The notes under the pieces are model-generated. The model was not told where the DNA came from, did not search any database, and worked only from the letters and a program-made list of their open reading frames with translations. Positions 33,386 through 43,984 of a DNA stretch of 64,000 nt are shown piece by piece. Source of the stretch: Schistocerca nitens (taxonomy: Eukaryota; Arthropoda; Insecta; Orthoptera; Acrididae); assembly GCF_023898315.1 (NCBI RefSeq), contig NC_064616.1, positions 293,670,934 through 293,734,933 on the forward strand. Reading direction: 5' to 3'. The first letter of the stretch is position 1, and the number at the start of each line of letters is the position of its first letter. The position numbers and the translations under genes are program-made.

Positions 33386-34751
33386 AGGGGGGTAAGTGAC
33401 TGCTCCCCCAGCCAAATGATCAGCAAGCTCATTACCTGGGATACCCACATGGGCAGGGACCCAAAGAAACTCAATGGAACAAGCAGCATGGTAAAGATAA
33501 GCAAGACGGTCATGGATGGCAGAGACCAGGGGATGGTGGGAAAAAACACCAGTCAGTAGCTTGAAGGCCACTCATTGAGTCCATACCTAACAAAACACAG
33601 TTGTGTTGGGACTGTTAAATAAAGGTAAGGGTCCTGGAAATTGCCATCAATTTTGCAGTAAATACCCCACATGCAGTTGGCAGGAGATGATTTTCCATGC
33701 CAACAGAGGACGTGAACGCATATCCCATATGATCAGCAGACTTAGAGCCATCGGTGTAAAAAACAACAGCATCCTGAAACTCCCATAAAGTTTGGCAAAA
33801 AAAAACAATGGAACACCATCGGGGAAACGGAATCTTTCGGACCTCGGCAGAAATCTGAATCCAAGGCTGAGGAACTAACCGGAGGGTGGGGGGAGGGAAC
33901 GTGGGAGACAGGACAAAGAAGGAAGCTGAAAATCGCAACAAAGAGACGCAAGGCGGAGCCCAACTGGTGAACTTGCCCGAGGGCGGGAATCAAGTGGGTG
34001 ACGTCCTCGGCCTGGGAACAGGATAGAATAGGAAGGATGAGTGGGAGAGGAATGGACAGTGATTGCATAAGAAACCAGAAGCTGGGACTGCCGAACAGAA
34101 TGAGGGGGCGGGGATTCCAGCTTCAACTAAGAGACTATGAACAGGGCTAGTAGGGAAGACACCAGTGGCCAAACGGATACCACAATGGTGGACCAGATCC
34201 AGGAGGCGCAGTGTGGAAGGAGCAGCTGAACCATAAACTTGACAACCATAGTCCAAGCGAGACAGCACTACAGCCCGATAAAGGCAGAAAAGAGTGGAAC
34301 GATCAACACCCCAAGAGGTGTTGGCGAGAAAGCGAAGGACATAGAGTTTACAGAAACATCCTATCTTCACAAGCCTGATATGAAGCAGCCAAGTGAGCTT
34401 GTTGTCGAATAGAAGACCCAGGAAATGAAACTGTGGGACCACAGGTAATCGTCGTGCATCGAGGTAAAGCTCCGGATTGGGATGGACCATAGTACAGTGA
34501 CGGAAGTGGACCACCCATGATTTTAAAGGAGAGAATTGAAACCCGTGTGAGAGGGTCCATGCAGAGGCATGCCGTATAGCAGCACCCTGGAGATGCCGCT
34601 CTACAGAGGCCATCAAAGAGGAACTAACCCAAATGCAGAAATCATCCATATACAGAGCAGGGGTGACCAAAGGACCGACAGAGGCCACAAGTCCATCTAT
34701 AGCAATGAGGAAAAGAAGTACACTCAATATGGAACCCTGTGGGATGCCATT

Positions 34752-35957
34752 CTACTGGGTCCATGGAGAACTAAAAACAGTACCAACACTAACTCTGAAC
34801 GACCGAGGGAACAGGAACTGGCAGATAGAAGTCAGGAGTGGGCCCTGAAGACCCCACTCATGAAGGGTAAGAAAGATATGATGGCACCAAGCCATATCAT
34901 AGGCCTTGCGAATGTCACAATATACTGCAACCAAATGGCGACGCTGGGAAAAAGCCTGCCAAACTGTGGATTCCAATCTAAGTAAATGATCAATCTGAGA
35001 CCGTCCCCTCTCAAAGCCACACTGGTAAGGGGACAATAGATCCCGAGATTCGAGGACACAATTGAGCCAACGGGTTACCATCTGTTCAAGTAACTTGCAA
35101 ACAACGCTTGTCAGACTAATTGGCCAATAGCTTTCGACAAAGGGGGTTCTTACTAGGCTTACGAACGGGCACCACGATGCTATCCCTCCATTGAGAAGGG
35201 AAGTCACCTTGGATCCAAATACGGTTAAGCACCCGGAGAAGATGTCGTCGTCATGGAGCAATTGGTTATGAATGGAGTCTGGACCAGGGGCCGTATCATG
35301 AGAAGAAGAAAGTGCAGAAAGAAGTTCCCATTCAGTAAAAGGTTTGTTGTAACATTCTGACTGACAAATGGTAAAAAATAAGGCGGAAGCATTGGCCCGC
35401 TGTTTCTGGTGAAGGAAAGCAAGCGGATAGGAGGTTGATGCTGATGCTGTTGCAAAATGGGTCGCAAGATGTTCGGTAAGAATCAACAGGTCTGTGCAAT
35501 GGCCATCTGGGAGGGCAAGGCCCGAGAGGGTAGACTGCCGATGGCAACCTTGGAGAGAGCAAAGTGTAGCCCATACCTGTGACATAGGGACAGTAGAACT
35601 GAGGGAAGAAACAAAGCGTTCCCAATGCACCCGTTTGCTCCGTTTAATTAAGTAATGGCCTTTGGTGCAAAGGCGTTTAAAGATAATAAGATTGGCAGCG
35701 GATGGGTGCCTCTTAAGCTGTTGCAAAGCTTGACGGCAATCACGGATGGCAATGGCCGTACTCCACCATGGGACATGCCAGCGGCAAAATGGTCCAGATG
35801 AGCATGGGACGTCAAGGGTAGCAGTGCGAACAATCGCATCAAACACATCATGTAGGACGTCATCAATACAACCCAACAAAGAGGGAGAAAAAATGACCTG
35901 TGCAGTATATACAGGCCATTCGGCATGTTGGAAAGACCAACAAGGTAACCTGCCCAT
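34752..35957 (-). pseudogene. LINE A4 ORF2 middle part (endonuclease end and reverse transcriptase)
   Basis: A 401-codon open stretch. It covers the end of the endonuclease, the linker (VPWWSTAIAIRDCRQALQQLKRHPSAANLIIFKRLCTKGHYLIKRSKRVHWERFVSSL) and the start of the reverse transcriptase up to a VYCDIRKAYDMAW block with the first catalytic Asp. Around 35140-35160 the sequence departs from relatives by a few codons. The catalytic FADD equivalent lies in the next stretch (33990-34727) as YMDDF. The ORF is broken between these stretches. Confidence 0.7.
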
Positions 35958-36441
35958 CAGGGAGCGAGAGGATCAATGGGAAGTGGTCACTATCAAAGGT
36001 TGTCATGTGGCAACCAGTGTAATGAAGGGAGGAGGGAGGGAGAAGAAAGACAAAGATCAATGGCAGAAAAGGAACCATGACTGGCACTGAAATGGGTAGG
36101 TAAGAAGGCACAAGTCGTGGTCTGCAAGAAACTGGCCTATGAGAAGACCCCGACTAGATGGAAATCCACTGCCCCACAAGGGATGATGACCATTAAAATC
36201 CCCGAGAAGGAGGAAGCTGCTGAAGAAGGGCAGTTAAGGCAGCAGGTGTGAGAGTCCTGCCAGGGGGGAGATAAAGATTGCGAACTGTGACCCCATAGTC
36301 CAGGTGGAACCTAACAGCAACCGCTTCCAGAACCACACAAGCTGCAGAGTAAAATGAAATAACAGAATTCAACTCTGGAAGGTGACGGTAATATCCATTC
36401 CAATTCCAATGGATACCCACAGAACAATGATTCATATGGGC

Positions 36442-36461
36442 GGGGGGGGGGGGGGGGGGGG
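36442..36461. repeat. Homopolymer G20 tract
   Basis: Twenty G near the ORF1/ORF2 junction of LINE A4. Confidence 0.9.
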
Positions 36462-36562
36462 ACAGACAGGCTAAAGCCAGTCATGCAATTGGGTCACCAT
36501 CCGTCACCGTCAAGGAGAAGGCGACATCTATCAACAGCAGATCATGGTCAGGTTGCAAAGGT

Positions 36563-36583
36563 GGGGGGGGGGGGGGGGGGGGG
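36563..36583. repeat. Homopolymer G21 tract
   Basis: Twenty-one G in the ORF1 C-terminal part of LINE A4, only about 100 bases from the previous tract. On the element strand it encodes polyproline. Confidence 0.9.
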
Positions 36584-37036
36584 ACCCCTGGGGACACCAG
36601 AGGCTCCTTGTCCTGAGATTTGTGTTTCTTCTTCTTTTCTGTTTGAGATCGAGGCGAGCTGTGCTGCAAAAAGGAGCCAGCTGCAGCAAGATCTGGAACA
36701 AGATGAGAGCGGGCGACCTGGGGGCCCACAGACCGTGGTTCTTGTGGTTGTTGCATGGCAGCAGACCTTTTGCCTGGAAGGTGCTGGGAAGGGGGGGTCC
36801 CGGGAGGGGCACCCTTGACCGGCAGACACCGAAGAAGTGGGACACTTCTCTGGCTGGGGAGGGGGAGCGGCACACAGAGGGGTGGGGGGGGGAGGAGAGG
36901 AGGGGGGTTCGGGACTAGGGGGAGGACATCATAAGAAGTTTCACGAGTGTTCCATTTGTCCTTTCGGGCCTGCTGTTGGGGCAAAGATTAGGTGGCTTGT
37001 TGCGCATCTGGAGGAGGAGGACACTGGAATGATATG

Positions 37037-37574
37037 AGCATACTGGGCTACTTTACAACTGCAGTGCTGAATTTCAAGTTGCAAGCCTGTGGGGTCATGT
37101 CCTTCATGGAGCTAGGAGCAAGGAGTAGCAAGAACGGTACCTGAAGGTAAAATGCAGGGCTTTCAATTAGCCAACAACTTGCAAGCCAGAGGGTAAGGTA
37201 CTTTTTCCTTCTCCCAGACCTCCTGGATGGCCTGCTCATTGAGATACATGGGACATTCTCGGGGTGAGGCTGGAAGGTCACCACTGCAACTCACAGAGTG
37301 GGGAGAAGGTGGCAGGCAATAGCCCTCTTGAGTATCCTTCCCAAAAATGACACATTTGTCCACGTTTTCAATATGACATGTGAGTGTGGTTCTAACATTG
37401 ACACTGGTGGCAATGCATTGGGTTTGGAATGTACGGGGTTCGGCCATAATGATTTCATAGCCTGCTTTGATCTATGATGGCAGCACTACTTGATCAAATG
37501 TGAGAAAAAGACTGTGTTTAGGCAGGAAGGGTGCACCAACCTTTTTCATTACCCAATGGACTGCAGTGACACTG
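37037..37574 (-). mobile_element. I-type LINE A2, segment 3 (ORF1 zinc-knuckle part)
   Basis: A2 ORF1 between the A4 and U1 insertions. It reads ECPMYLNEQAIQEVWEKEKVPYPLACKLLAN, matching A1b DCPIFKDEKLIQEIRVKEKVSTFAARKLFAS. The knuckle cysteines are partly eroded. It ends at 37574 with acactg, repeated at 38391-38396 after the insertion U1. Confidence 0.75.
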
Positions 37575-38390
37575 TAATGGTTCTTTATTTACGTGAGCAT
37601 TACGGCACTCTAACCCCAGTTCTTGATACCAATAATGTCTTACTACTTTTCTGCGAAGTAACACACATTTTTGTGACAATATTCACGTTTGGTTTTATTA
37701 GTGTATAGGTACTACGATGTATCGATATATTACAGTGATATGGTTCTTGTGTGTATTCATTTCTGTGAGACTGTCATAATCTTTGACTTACTTGTAACCG
37801 TTTTGGTGCGAATGCGCACAGAGCAGTTTTTGTTTCACTTTGCAGAAGTTAAGTTGTTATTTTGCTTTGTAAAAGAAGTCAAGTCTTGTGTTTGGTTAAA
37901 GTGGAAATTCAATATATGAAGATTGATACAAAACTGTTTTCTTGATGATGTGGCAATTAAGAAGTATATGTGAATTTACAAGAAGTTTAATAAAAATGTG
38001 GATCGTGAACACCAAGTCAAAAATTATTTCTACCATACCATTGTTCTGATCTGGGATTGTTTGATCATTAAGAATTTCCTGAAAAACGCATTTGTTAGGT
38101 CTTCAAATATTGCTAAAATACAGATCTGGACCTTCTAGCAGTCAAAGTGGAATCACTCTAGAATCAACAAGATGAGCCGTAACAACTTCGACGAAATCAA
38201 CATGGGAATCCACTCAAGATAAGTGCCAAAGTTGATGACTTTTTTACAGTGACTTCATTATTTCCATCCTGACGATACCATCCACAATCAATAACTTTGT
38301 TGTTGCCCGATAAAGTGAACATATGCTGCATGAGCAACATTATTAAATCTTATTTCTAACTTACTTTGCAAGTGGTGATATTGTTAGGAC
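37575..38390. mobile_element. U1: unclassified 816-bp insertion in LINE A2
   Basis: Comparison with A1b shows that A2 sequence stops at 37574 and resumes near 38391, with acactg repeated at both edges. The inserted 816 bases have no terminal inverted repeats, no A-rich tail and no recognisable protein. They contain one T-rich open stretch of 76 codons that I take as chance. I cannot assign a class. Confidence 0.55.
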
Positions 38391-38396
38391 ACACTG

Positions 38397-39817
38397 ATCA
38401 GAGAGGTTAGTTTTGATTTCTCCCTCAGTCGGACCATCAAGCAGCCAAGTGTAAAGTAGCACCTCACAAAGAATTCAGCACTCAAAGGGCCTCAACGTCA
38501 ACAGGATGGCCACGGAGGAGCAGAACTGTAAGCAGTTGTTGGGCTTGAAAAATCACAACTGGACTCCAGAAGCACAGATATATTATGTAAACGAGAGCAG
38601 CATGTCACAGGGCTGGCAATTGCATGAACAGCTTTCTGAATAATAAACGGATTAACCATAGCAAAGGACTGACCTCCTCCATTATGTGATACCACAAGGA
38701 ATTTAAGTGCAGCTGGGAGACTGTTTGAATCTTTAGCCTGATTCCATTTACGTTTAGAAAACACAGACTGAGGCTGAGATGATGACTGGCTCATTGTGAA
38801 AAAAATCCCCACGATTGCTAGTGTCTCCGATGGCCCGCTCCTTCCAATTGGCCGCCCCACACAGATGGGCTAACCTGTCTTAGGTGATTGTTCACACCTC
38901 AGGTCACACATCTCGAACTCCTGACAGAGGGCCAAACGGCAATTTGGAAAGGCAACAGCTCAAGCAATCACCCCTCCCTAGGCCTGGCTTGTACCAGGGA
39001 GTACGTATGACTCGTACCTGTCACCCCAGGTCTGGGAATTACGCATTACCCAATCACCTGTTACACGTAAAACAGCATGGGCCAGCCTTCAGGAGCGCAC
39101 AAGGAGGAAGAAGAAATCAAGAGGAACCTCAAACAACGATGCAGAGGAATGGTAGAAGATGAAGAACGAAGAAAGAGAATCTACATCACGGGGTTGTTCT
39201 CATGTCATGCTATTAAAACCTCATAACATTCCCAAAAATGTTCCAGACGTGTCCCCCCCAAGGAAGAGAAAGAAGAATACCAGAATGATAGACATGCAGC
39301 AGGGAAGGGGTGCTGCAAATGTTGGGGCCCTGTGGTAGCCGAGCACGAACTTACCAAAAAGTGGTCAGCACCCCCCCCCCCCCCACCCATGCCATAGGTA
39401 CTAGGAAAGGAGTTATTCCCCAAATGGCTCACACTATGGAGAAATGGCAGTCAAACCCCAAAGGGGAATCAAAAAGGAAGGTGAAAAAGAAAAGGCATAG
39501 GGAACAAAACCAGGTGGATAGCCAGGTCGACATAAGTAAGAACACTAAGAGAGGGGAAGCAGGGGGCAGAGGAGAAGGAGTGAGGACAGGGTAGGGAGGG
39601 GCACGGGGAAGGGAAATGCAGCCCAGGAAGGAATATAGCCTGTGCCACCATGTGCACCACACACAAACTCGTGAAAGATCCGTGAGCCCCCGGCAAGGGG
39701 AGGGGCCTTGTAAAGGCAATTATAGTACTCAAGAAAGAGTAAGTATATTCCATTTCCCACATGATGAAAATGCAAGGAGAAAATGGGTAAGTGCAGTTCA
39801 TCACAATAATTTTACGC
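38397..39817 (-). mobile_element. I-type LINE A2, segment 4 (ORF1 start and 5' leader)
   Basis: ORF1 start region at 38498-38860 (FLVVSHNGGGQSFAMVNPFIIQKAVHAIASPV matches A1b FLVVSRSDEGHDFSTVNPFIIQKGVDAIAVPV). It is followed upstream by a leader that matches A1b 14650-15290 in several blocks ('gggaattacgcattaccc', 'atgcagcccaggaagga'). The leader match fades near 39715. The last hundred bases before the candidate duplication ctacatatg (39818-39826) have no counterpart in A1b. A C14 tract lies at 39371-39384. Confidence 0.75.
39371..39384. repeat. Homopolymer C14 tract
   Basis: Fourteen C in the A2 leader. Unlike the other tracts it is poly-G on the element strand. Confidence 0.9.
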
Positions 39818-39970
39818 CTACATATGATTCTGTGGAAAGCAGCAGCTTTAGTAAACAAATACATTAAATATTTTTATTTAGCTCAGGCATTAACTGTAAT
39901 TTATAAACATAACCTATATATGGGAACTGTTTTCTCACACTAATGCAACCTACTCTATTATTTTCAACAG

Positions 39971-41801
39971 TTTTGTGAGTGGCACTTTCATGCACACGAT
40001 ACAGAAAGAAGTACATCAGCATATGAGGCTAAGACTCGAAAATTTATTACATCACCTCTTGACCATCCACAGCTAAGGAAAGGTTTGTTGGGTGTTTACG
40101 GACTGTGTTAGGATATATAATTAGTGAATGAATCTGTTGACCTTTCAATGTATAAGATAAGATAATGGCAGTTAATATATTTATTACAGGTGCAGTACCA
40201 TCACTACTACTTGGAGGTCCTGGATATTTATCTACACCTTCAACGTCTAGAGAATCTCCTGAGGACTGAAGACAGCATATAGAAAATGCTTACATCATTT
40301 GTGTTCTAAAGGAAAGTTTGACTAGTCATGAAGAACATATGAAGTCTGTATCCTTCTCAGCCCTGAATGAATCAATTATAAAATTAATACTTTTGATTTA
40401 AGTGAGTGGATCTGTGTTGTTAAAAAGACTATTGTACATTTCCTTTTAATTAGTGAAGCGTCATTTCAGAAACTTTTTGTCATATTAGGGCAAACTTAAA
40501 TCTCACTGTTCATGTAAATGATCTGCAGACTGATCAAATAGAGAAATTCAAGTTCCCAGTAACTGTAAATAATACAACGCAGTTAACTACTATATGGCAA
40601 ACTTACAATTTAGCAATAGAGAAGAGTGTTCATTTTGTATTTAATGTTTTGAACAATTTATTTGAAAAGTTGCCAGATAAACAAGAAATAATTATATTCT
40701 TGAAAGAACAGCTTTCAATGCTAAAATGTAAAAAGAATATGGCAAGATATTCATGGTCTATTTTGGTGGTATGGTCATTAGTTCTCTCAATTTCTCCTCA
40801 GTGTTGTGTGCCTTTAATAATGATGCCTTGTCCAGCTACTCTGACTAGAATATGTATTGGATTTTCTATTAATCTTGTTCTTAGGCAAGTTTCTGCATAT
40901 TTTCTAGAATACACAGCTAACAAAGTGTCATTTTTGACTGAACAAGATTGAACAGTCCTCATTTTGATGGAAGGCATTTAAAATCACTAATGCATTTCAA
41001 AAGGCGTTATACTGTGGGTCAGGCCTAAAGTAGCAGTAGCAGCAGAAGTGAATGTGCATTTACAGCCTATGTATTTATGGTGTGTCATTTGGATACACAG
41101 TATAATGATGTAGCTCATGATCTACCTGTCAAAGCCATGCACGCCCCTTGCTGTTTCTAACTTTCTTAAAAAGGTTGTATTGAAATTGCAGAACACATGC
41201 TCTGAGGTTCTTGGTAACGATTATGATAATGACATCAATAATAAGGTTGTATCGTACTTCAGTGATCCACCTAAACTTAAAATTAAGTACTCACACCCTT
41301 CTCCAGGTGCTGGATGCAGTCTTTTGTATTTTCTGTTTGATAGTGTGCACCTATTGGAAAATATACATTACAGGCTAAAACAGAAAGAAGAGATTACAGT
41401 TTCCAGATTTTAGCAATGAGGCTGATGGCAATTTTGCATTTTTAAGCAGTTGGAAATCTCTTCACTCACTTGAAAGGGAAAATTTATTGAAATTTGCCAA
41501 CAAACTGTGTCTTAAATCACAGTATCCATCAAGCACAGAAACAGAGAATGTAAAACTTGGTCTTCATATTTTTCACCACAATGACAGTGCAAGTTTCATT
41601 GAGATAATTTGCAAGTGGTGACATGCAGTTAACATTCAAACTTTGTTAAAAGGTCAGAGGTAATTAAATATGTTCCAAGAGCCAATAACCAAGAATTCTA
41701 AACACACACTAGAGTTGCTACATCCGTTTGCAAATTGGTTAACGATGGAACATTCAGGTCAACCGAAGCATCCAATTCCACTCATCTGCTTTGACCCATA
41801 A
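39971..41801 (+). pseudogene. P-element / THAP9-like transposase relic, 5' and middle part
   Basis: A cut-and-paste transposase relic of the P superfamily. After a likely splice acceptor ('attttcaacag', ending near 39970) the frame reads FCEWHFHAHDTERSTSAYEAKTRKFITSPLDHPQLRKG, the end of a THAP-type C2CH finger and its linker. An intron (40083-40189, gt to ag) separates it from GAVPSLLLGGPGYLSTPSTSRESPED. Further on come FEKLPDKQEIIIFLKEQLSML, YSWSILVVWSLVLSISPQC, FLTEQD, then SPGAGCSLLYFLFDSVHLLENIHYRLKQKE (41300-41390), the block that in relatives precedes the last catalytic part. Several stops and frame changes break it. It is interrupted at about 41802. Confidence 0.75.
40083..40189 (+). 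other. Retained 107-bp intron of the P-like relic
   Basis: Splicing from AAAG|gtttgt to ttattacag|GTGCAG joins ...QLRK to GAVPSLL in frame, which matches the usual continuous reading of this protein family. A retained intron shows that the copy moved as DNA and is not a processed retrocopy. Confidence 0.6.
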
Positions 41802-42276
41802 CGTAATGGAGTGGTGTGTGATGTCATTATGGTGTGGAGTATTTGAGTTGGTTGTGTTTGTAGAGGTTGTGTTGTATTTGATGGTGCCCTCTGGTGGTGG
41901 ATGTGGATGTGCCGAGTTTAACTTGTGGCAATGGGTTCATTTGAGTTTTGGTTGTCATTGTGGTAGCATGGTTTCGAGTTTAGGTACTTGGTGCGGGAAC
42001 GAGGGTTGTGTACGTGTTTTCAGCAAATGATTATGGTTCTTTTTTGTTTATGTGTTTGGCATTTTTATTAGGCCTGATTAGCTTGGTGTTTGTTTTGCAG
42101 AAAGAAGTTAAGTTTTTATTGGTTTCATTTGGTATGGATATTACGGTGAAGTTCATGGGGGTATCATTAGGTTCAGAGATGTGTGACGATACAATGTCTG
42201 TCACTCAGTTTGCAGATGTTCGGTCTTATGCTGCATATGTTAGGTATTACATTTGGAGAGAGAGAGGGGGGGGGGG

Positions 42277-42335
<59 letters not shown>
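41802..42335 (+). other. Foreign or intronic segment inside the P-like relic
   Basis: This T/G-rich stretch of about 530 bases does not match the P-like protein, which resumes at 42336 (FLTGKVQADDLDSRFGKYRSL). It starts 'gtaatgg' and ends 'aatag', so it could be an intron, or it could be an insertion. It holds open frames of 79 and 111 codons, neither recognised. Its right end is a G13 tract (42266-42278) and a (GA)n array (42279-42332). Confidence 0.4.
42266..42332. repeat. G13 tract followed by (GA)n microsatellite, about 27 units
   Basis: Simple sequence at the right edge of the unassigned segment inside the P-like relic. The open frames that read RERERERE across it are artefacts of the repeat. 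Confidence 0.95.
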
Positions 42336-43040
42336 GTTCCTAACAGGCAAGGTTCAAGCTGATGATCTAGATAGCAGGTTTGGGAAGTATCGTTCATTGA
42401 ATGGTGGTAATTACCATGTCTCAATCAGAAGATTTTTGAGACAAAGTAAATTAAGGGTATAAAGCTGGGTGTCATTAATATTAAAGTCACAAAAAAATAA
42501 ATGAGGAAGTTTTCAAGAATGATATTTGGTCTAATGAGTGAGATATAAATGACCTTTCACAAGTGACATTTAATTAAGAATTGAATTTAGTTGTAGATGA
42601 TGCTAACCAACAGAGGTTAGATGAGGACATGCGGCCTGTACTTCATTACATAGATGGCTACTGCTCATATTGTCATTAAGAAAAATAAATGTAATTATTG
42701 TAAACTGTATCTAATAGCACACAATGAGGATGTGAATGATAACCAAATCATTAAACAGCTGTTATCAGTAGAGGTGGACTGTTATCCTCGTCAGGATGTT
42801 TTAACGTGTAGAATATACATATGTTACTGCACAGAAATTACTTACAAAAAAAGAGTTGTTTCTTCACGAAAGATGCCAAAGAAATATATTGTTTTGTGCA
42901 TGTTGTAGCAACTTGCCTGGCGATATATTTGTTGGGTTTGATTGTACTGCAAATTACACAGTACATGAAATCATCGACTGTATACTTGGTCCTGAGGTCA
43001 ATATTCTTTAAAATAATAAGGGGCTTATTTTATAAGTAAT
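42336..43040 (+). pseudogene. P-element-like transposase relic, C-terminal part
   Basis: It reads FLTGKVQADDLDSRFGKYRSLNGGNYHVSIRRFLRQSKLR, a strong match in pattern to the (L/G)KFQTDxLExRFGxYRxxSGxNYxVS block near the C-terminus of P-family transposases. Next come a cysteine-rich part (KKNKCNYCKLYLIAHNEDVNDNQ) and a distal part, found in mixed frames, that reads FTKDAKEIYCFVHVVATCLAIYLLGL and similar. Frames change at least twice. The element end was not found. Confidence 0.72.
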
Positions 43041-43049
43041 AAGGGTCAC

Positions 43050-43750
43050 TGATATTGTAAATATGGTGTTACAACACTCAAAGAGTATGAGAAAAATTAC
43101 TGAAAATTTGGTTCTGTGAAGATTTTTGTATTTTTCGGCACAAATAAAAAAAAAAATAATTGTGTAAATATAAATACTAACTCATTGCTTATCGAATTTC
43201 CAAACATTTCATTGATTTCCCGAAACTCGTATTTGTACAGATAATTCAAAATTTCACTTAACTTCAAATTAAGTTTCAATGCGATCTTGCGAAAAAGAGA
43301 CAGTGTATCGTATAAATAAGAGAACAAATATTATTTCAAGTATCGGATTATTTTTTTATTTTAGATAAGAATTTGATGAACGTCAAGATCAATACAGGCT
43401 AGCAGCTGAAAGCCTCTCGCTCAGCAGTACGACCACTGGCGATGACGTCATGCAAGGTTGTGGACCTTTTCCTTTTAGTCAAGACATATTGTATAGAAAG
43501 TGCAATTTGAAAAAAAGTTCTGTTAAACCAATAACTTCATCAACGACATAGTAAGCCAAAAGTACGAGTATGCTCTTTTTTGTTAACAAAGTTGATTCAC
43601 ACAACAGAAAGTAGTTTTATTAAAATGCGTACTGATTGTATCTTGGTAAAAAGGGCATGTAAAACAGTTCAAGACAAAAATAAAAACACACAGCCTAAAC
43701 ATCCAGCACAAAGGGAATGACATCCATCAAATAACATGTCAAAACAAACC
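43050..43750. other. No recognised feature
   Basis: AT-rich sequence with short ORFs only, between the P-like relic and the candidate exon. If the exon at 43755-43919 is real, this would be its first intron on the minus strand. Confidence 0.35.
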
Positions 43751-43754
43751 TTAC

Positions 43755-43919
43755 CACATATGTACTGGAATTAATATTCGTAGAATCTCCCATCTCTTGG
43801 TTTAAACTGGAATCTGAATCATTAATGTAGGCATTAAAACTGTCGGAATCACCACACAATTCACTTAAAATTGAAGAAAGACCACAACTTATGTCACTCC
43901 TGACAGCTATTGCCTTCAT
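43755..43919 (-). CDS. Candidate first coding exon of an unrecognised host gene
   Basis: A minus-strand stretch of exactly 55 codons (MKAIAVRSDISCGLSSILSELCGDSDSFNAYINDSDSSLNQEMGDSTNINSSTYV) runs from an ATG at 43919 to a plausible splice donor, GTG|gtaagg, at 43754. The peptide is acidic, Ser/Asn/Asp-rich and not low-complexity. I do not recognise it. The left end of the hAT-like element lies 15 bases upstream of the ATG. If the exon is real, the insertion separated it from its promoter or leader. It could also be a chance ORF. Confidence 0.25.
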
Positions 43920-43984
43920 TTTGAAGGTATTTAGTAGTGGTGGGCAGGAAATCGCGTATCTGTTAGAAATCACAGTGACTGAGA

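Larger units (their letters stand above)
32466..37030 (-). mobile_element. I-type LINE A4, 5'-truncated, inserted in A2
   Basis: A 4.6-kb minus-strand copy close to A1 in sequence. The 3' end is again CCAA-rich (ttgttggttggttgattgg on the plus strand at 32467). It holds RNase H (33263-33571: IEFLWVPAHVGIPGNELADHLAGGA), reverse transcriptase (33990-35957: YWPISLTSVVCKLLEQMVTRWL, VAVYCDIRKAYDMAW, MSVLLFLIAIDGL, LYMDDFCIWVSS) and endonuclease (36193-36435), and it breaks off in the C-terminal tail of ORF1 near 37000. The flanking gatatg (32460-32465 and 37031-37036) is a short candidate target duplication. A2 ORF1 resumes immediately beyond it. Confidence 0.82.

Noticed and set aside
37575-38390. 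U1 as a solo long terminal repeat
   Set aside because: No TG...CA ends fit the 6-bp repeat and no other hallmark was seen, so it is left unclassified.
42180-42343. Coding frame ending in RERERERERE
   Set aside because: The frame is carried by the (GA)n microsatellite.
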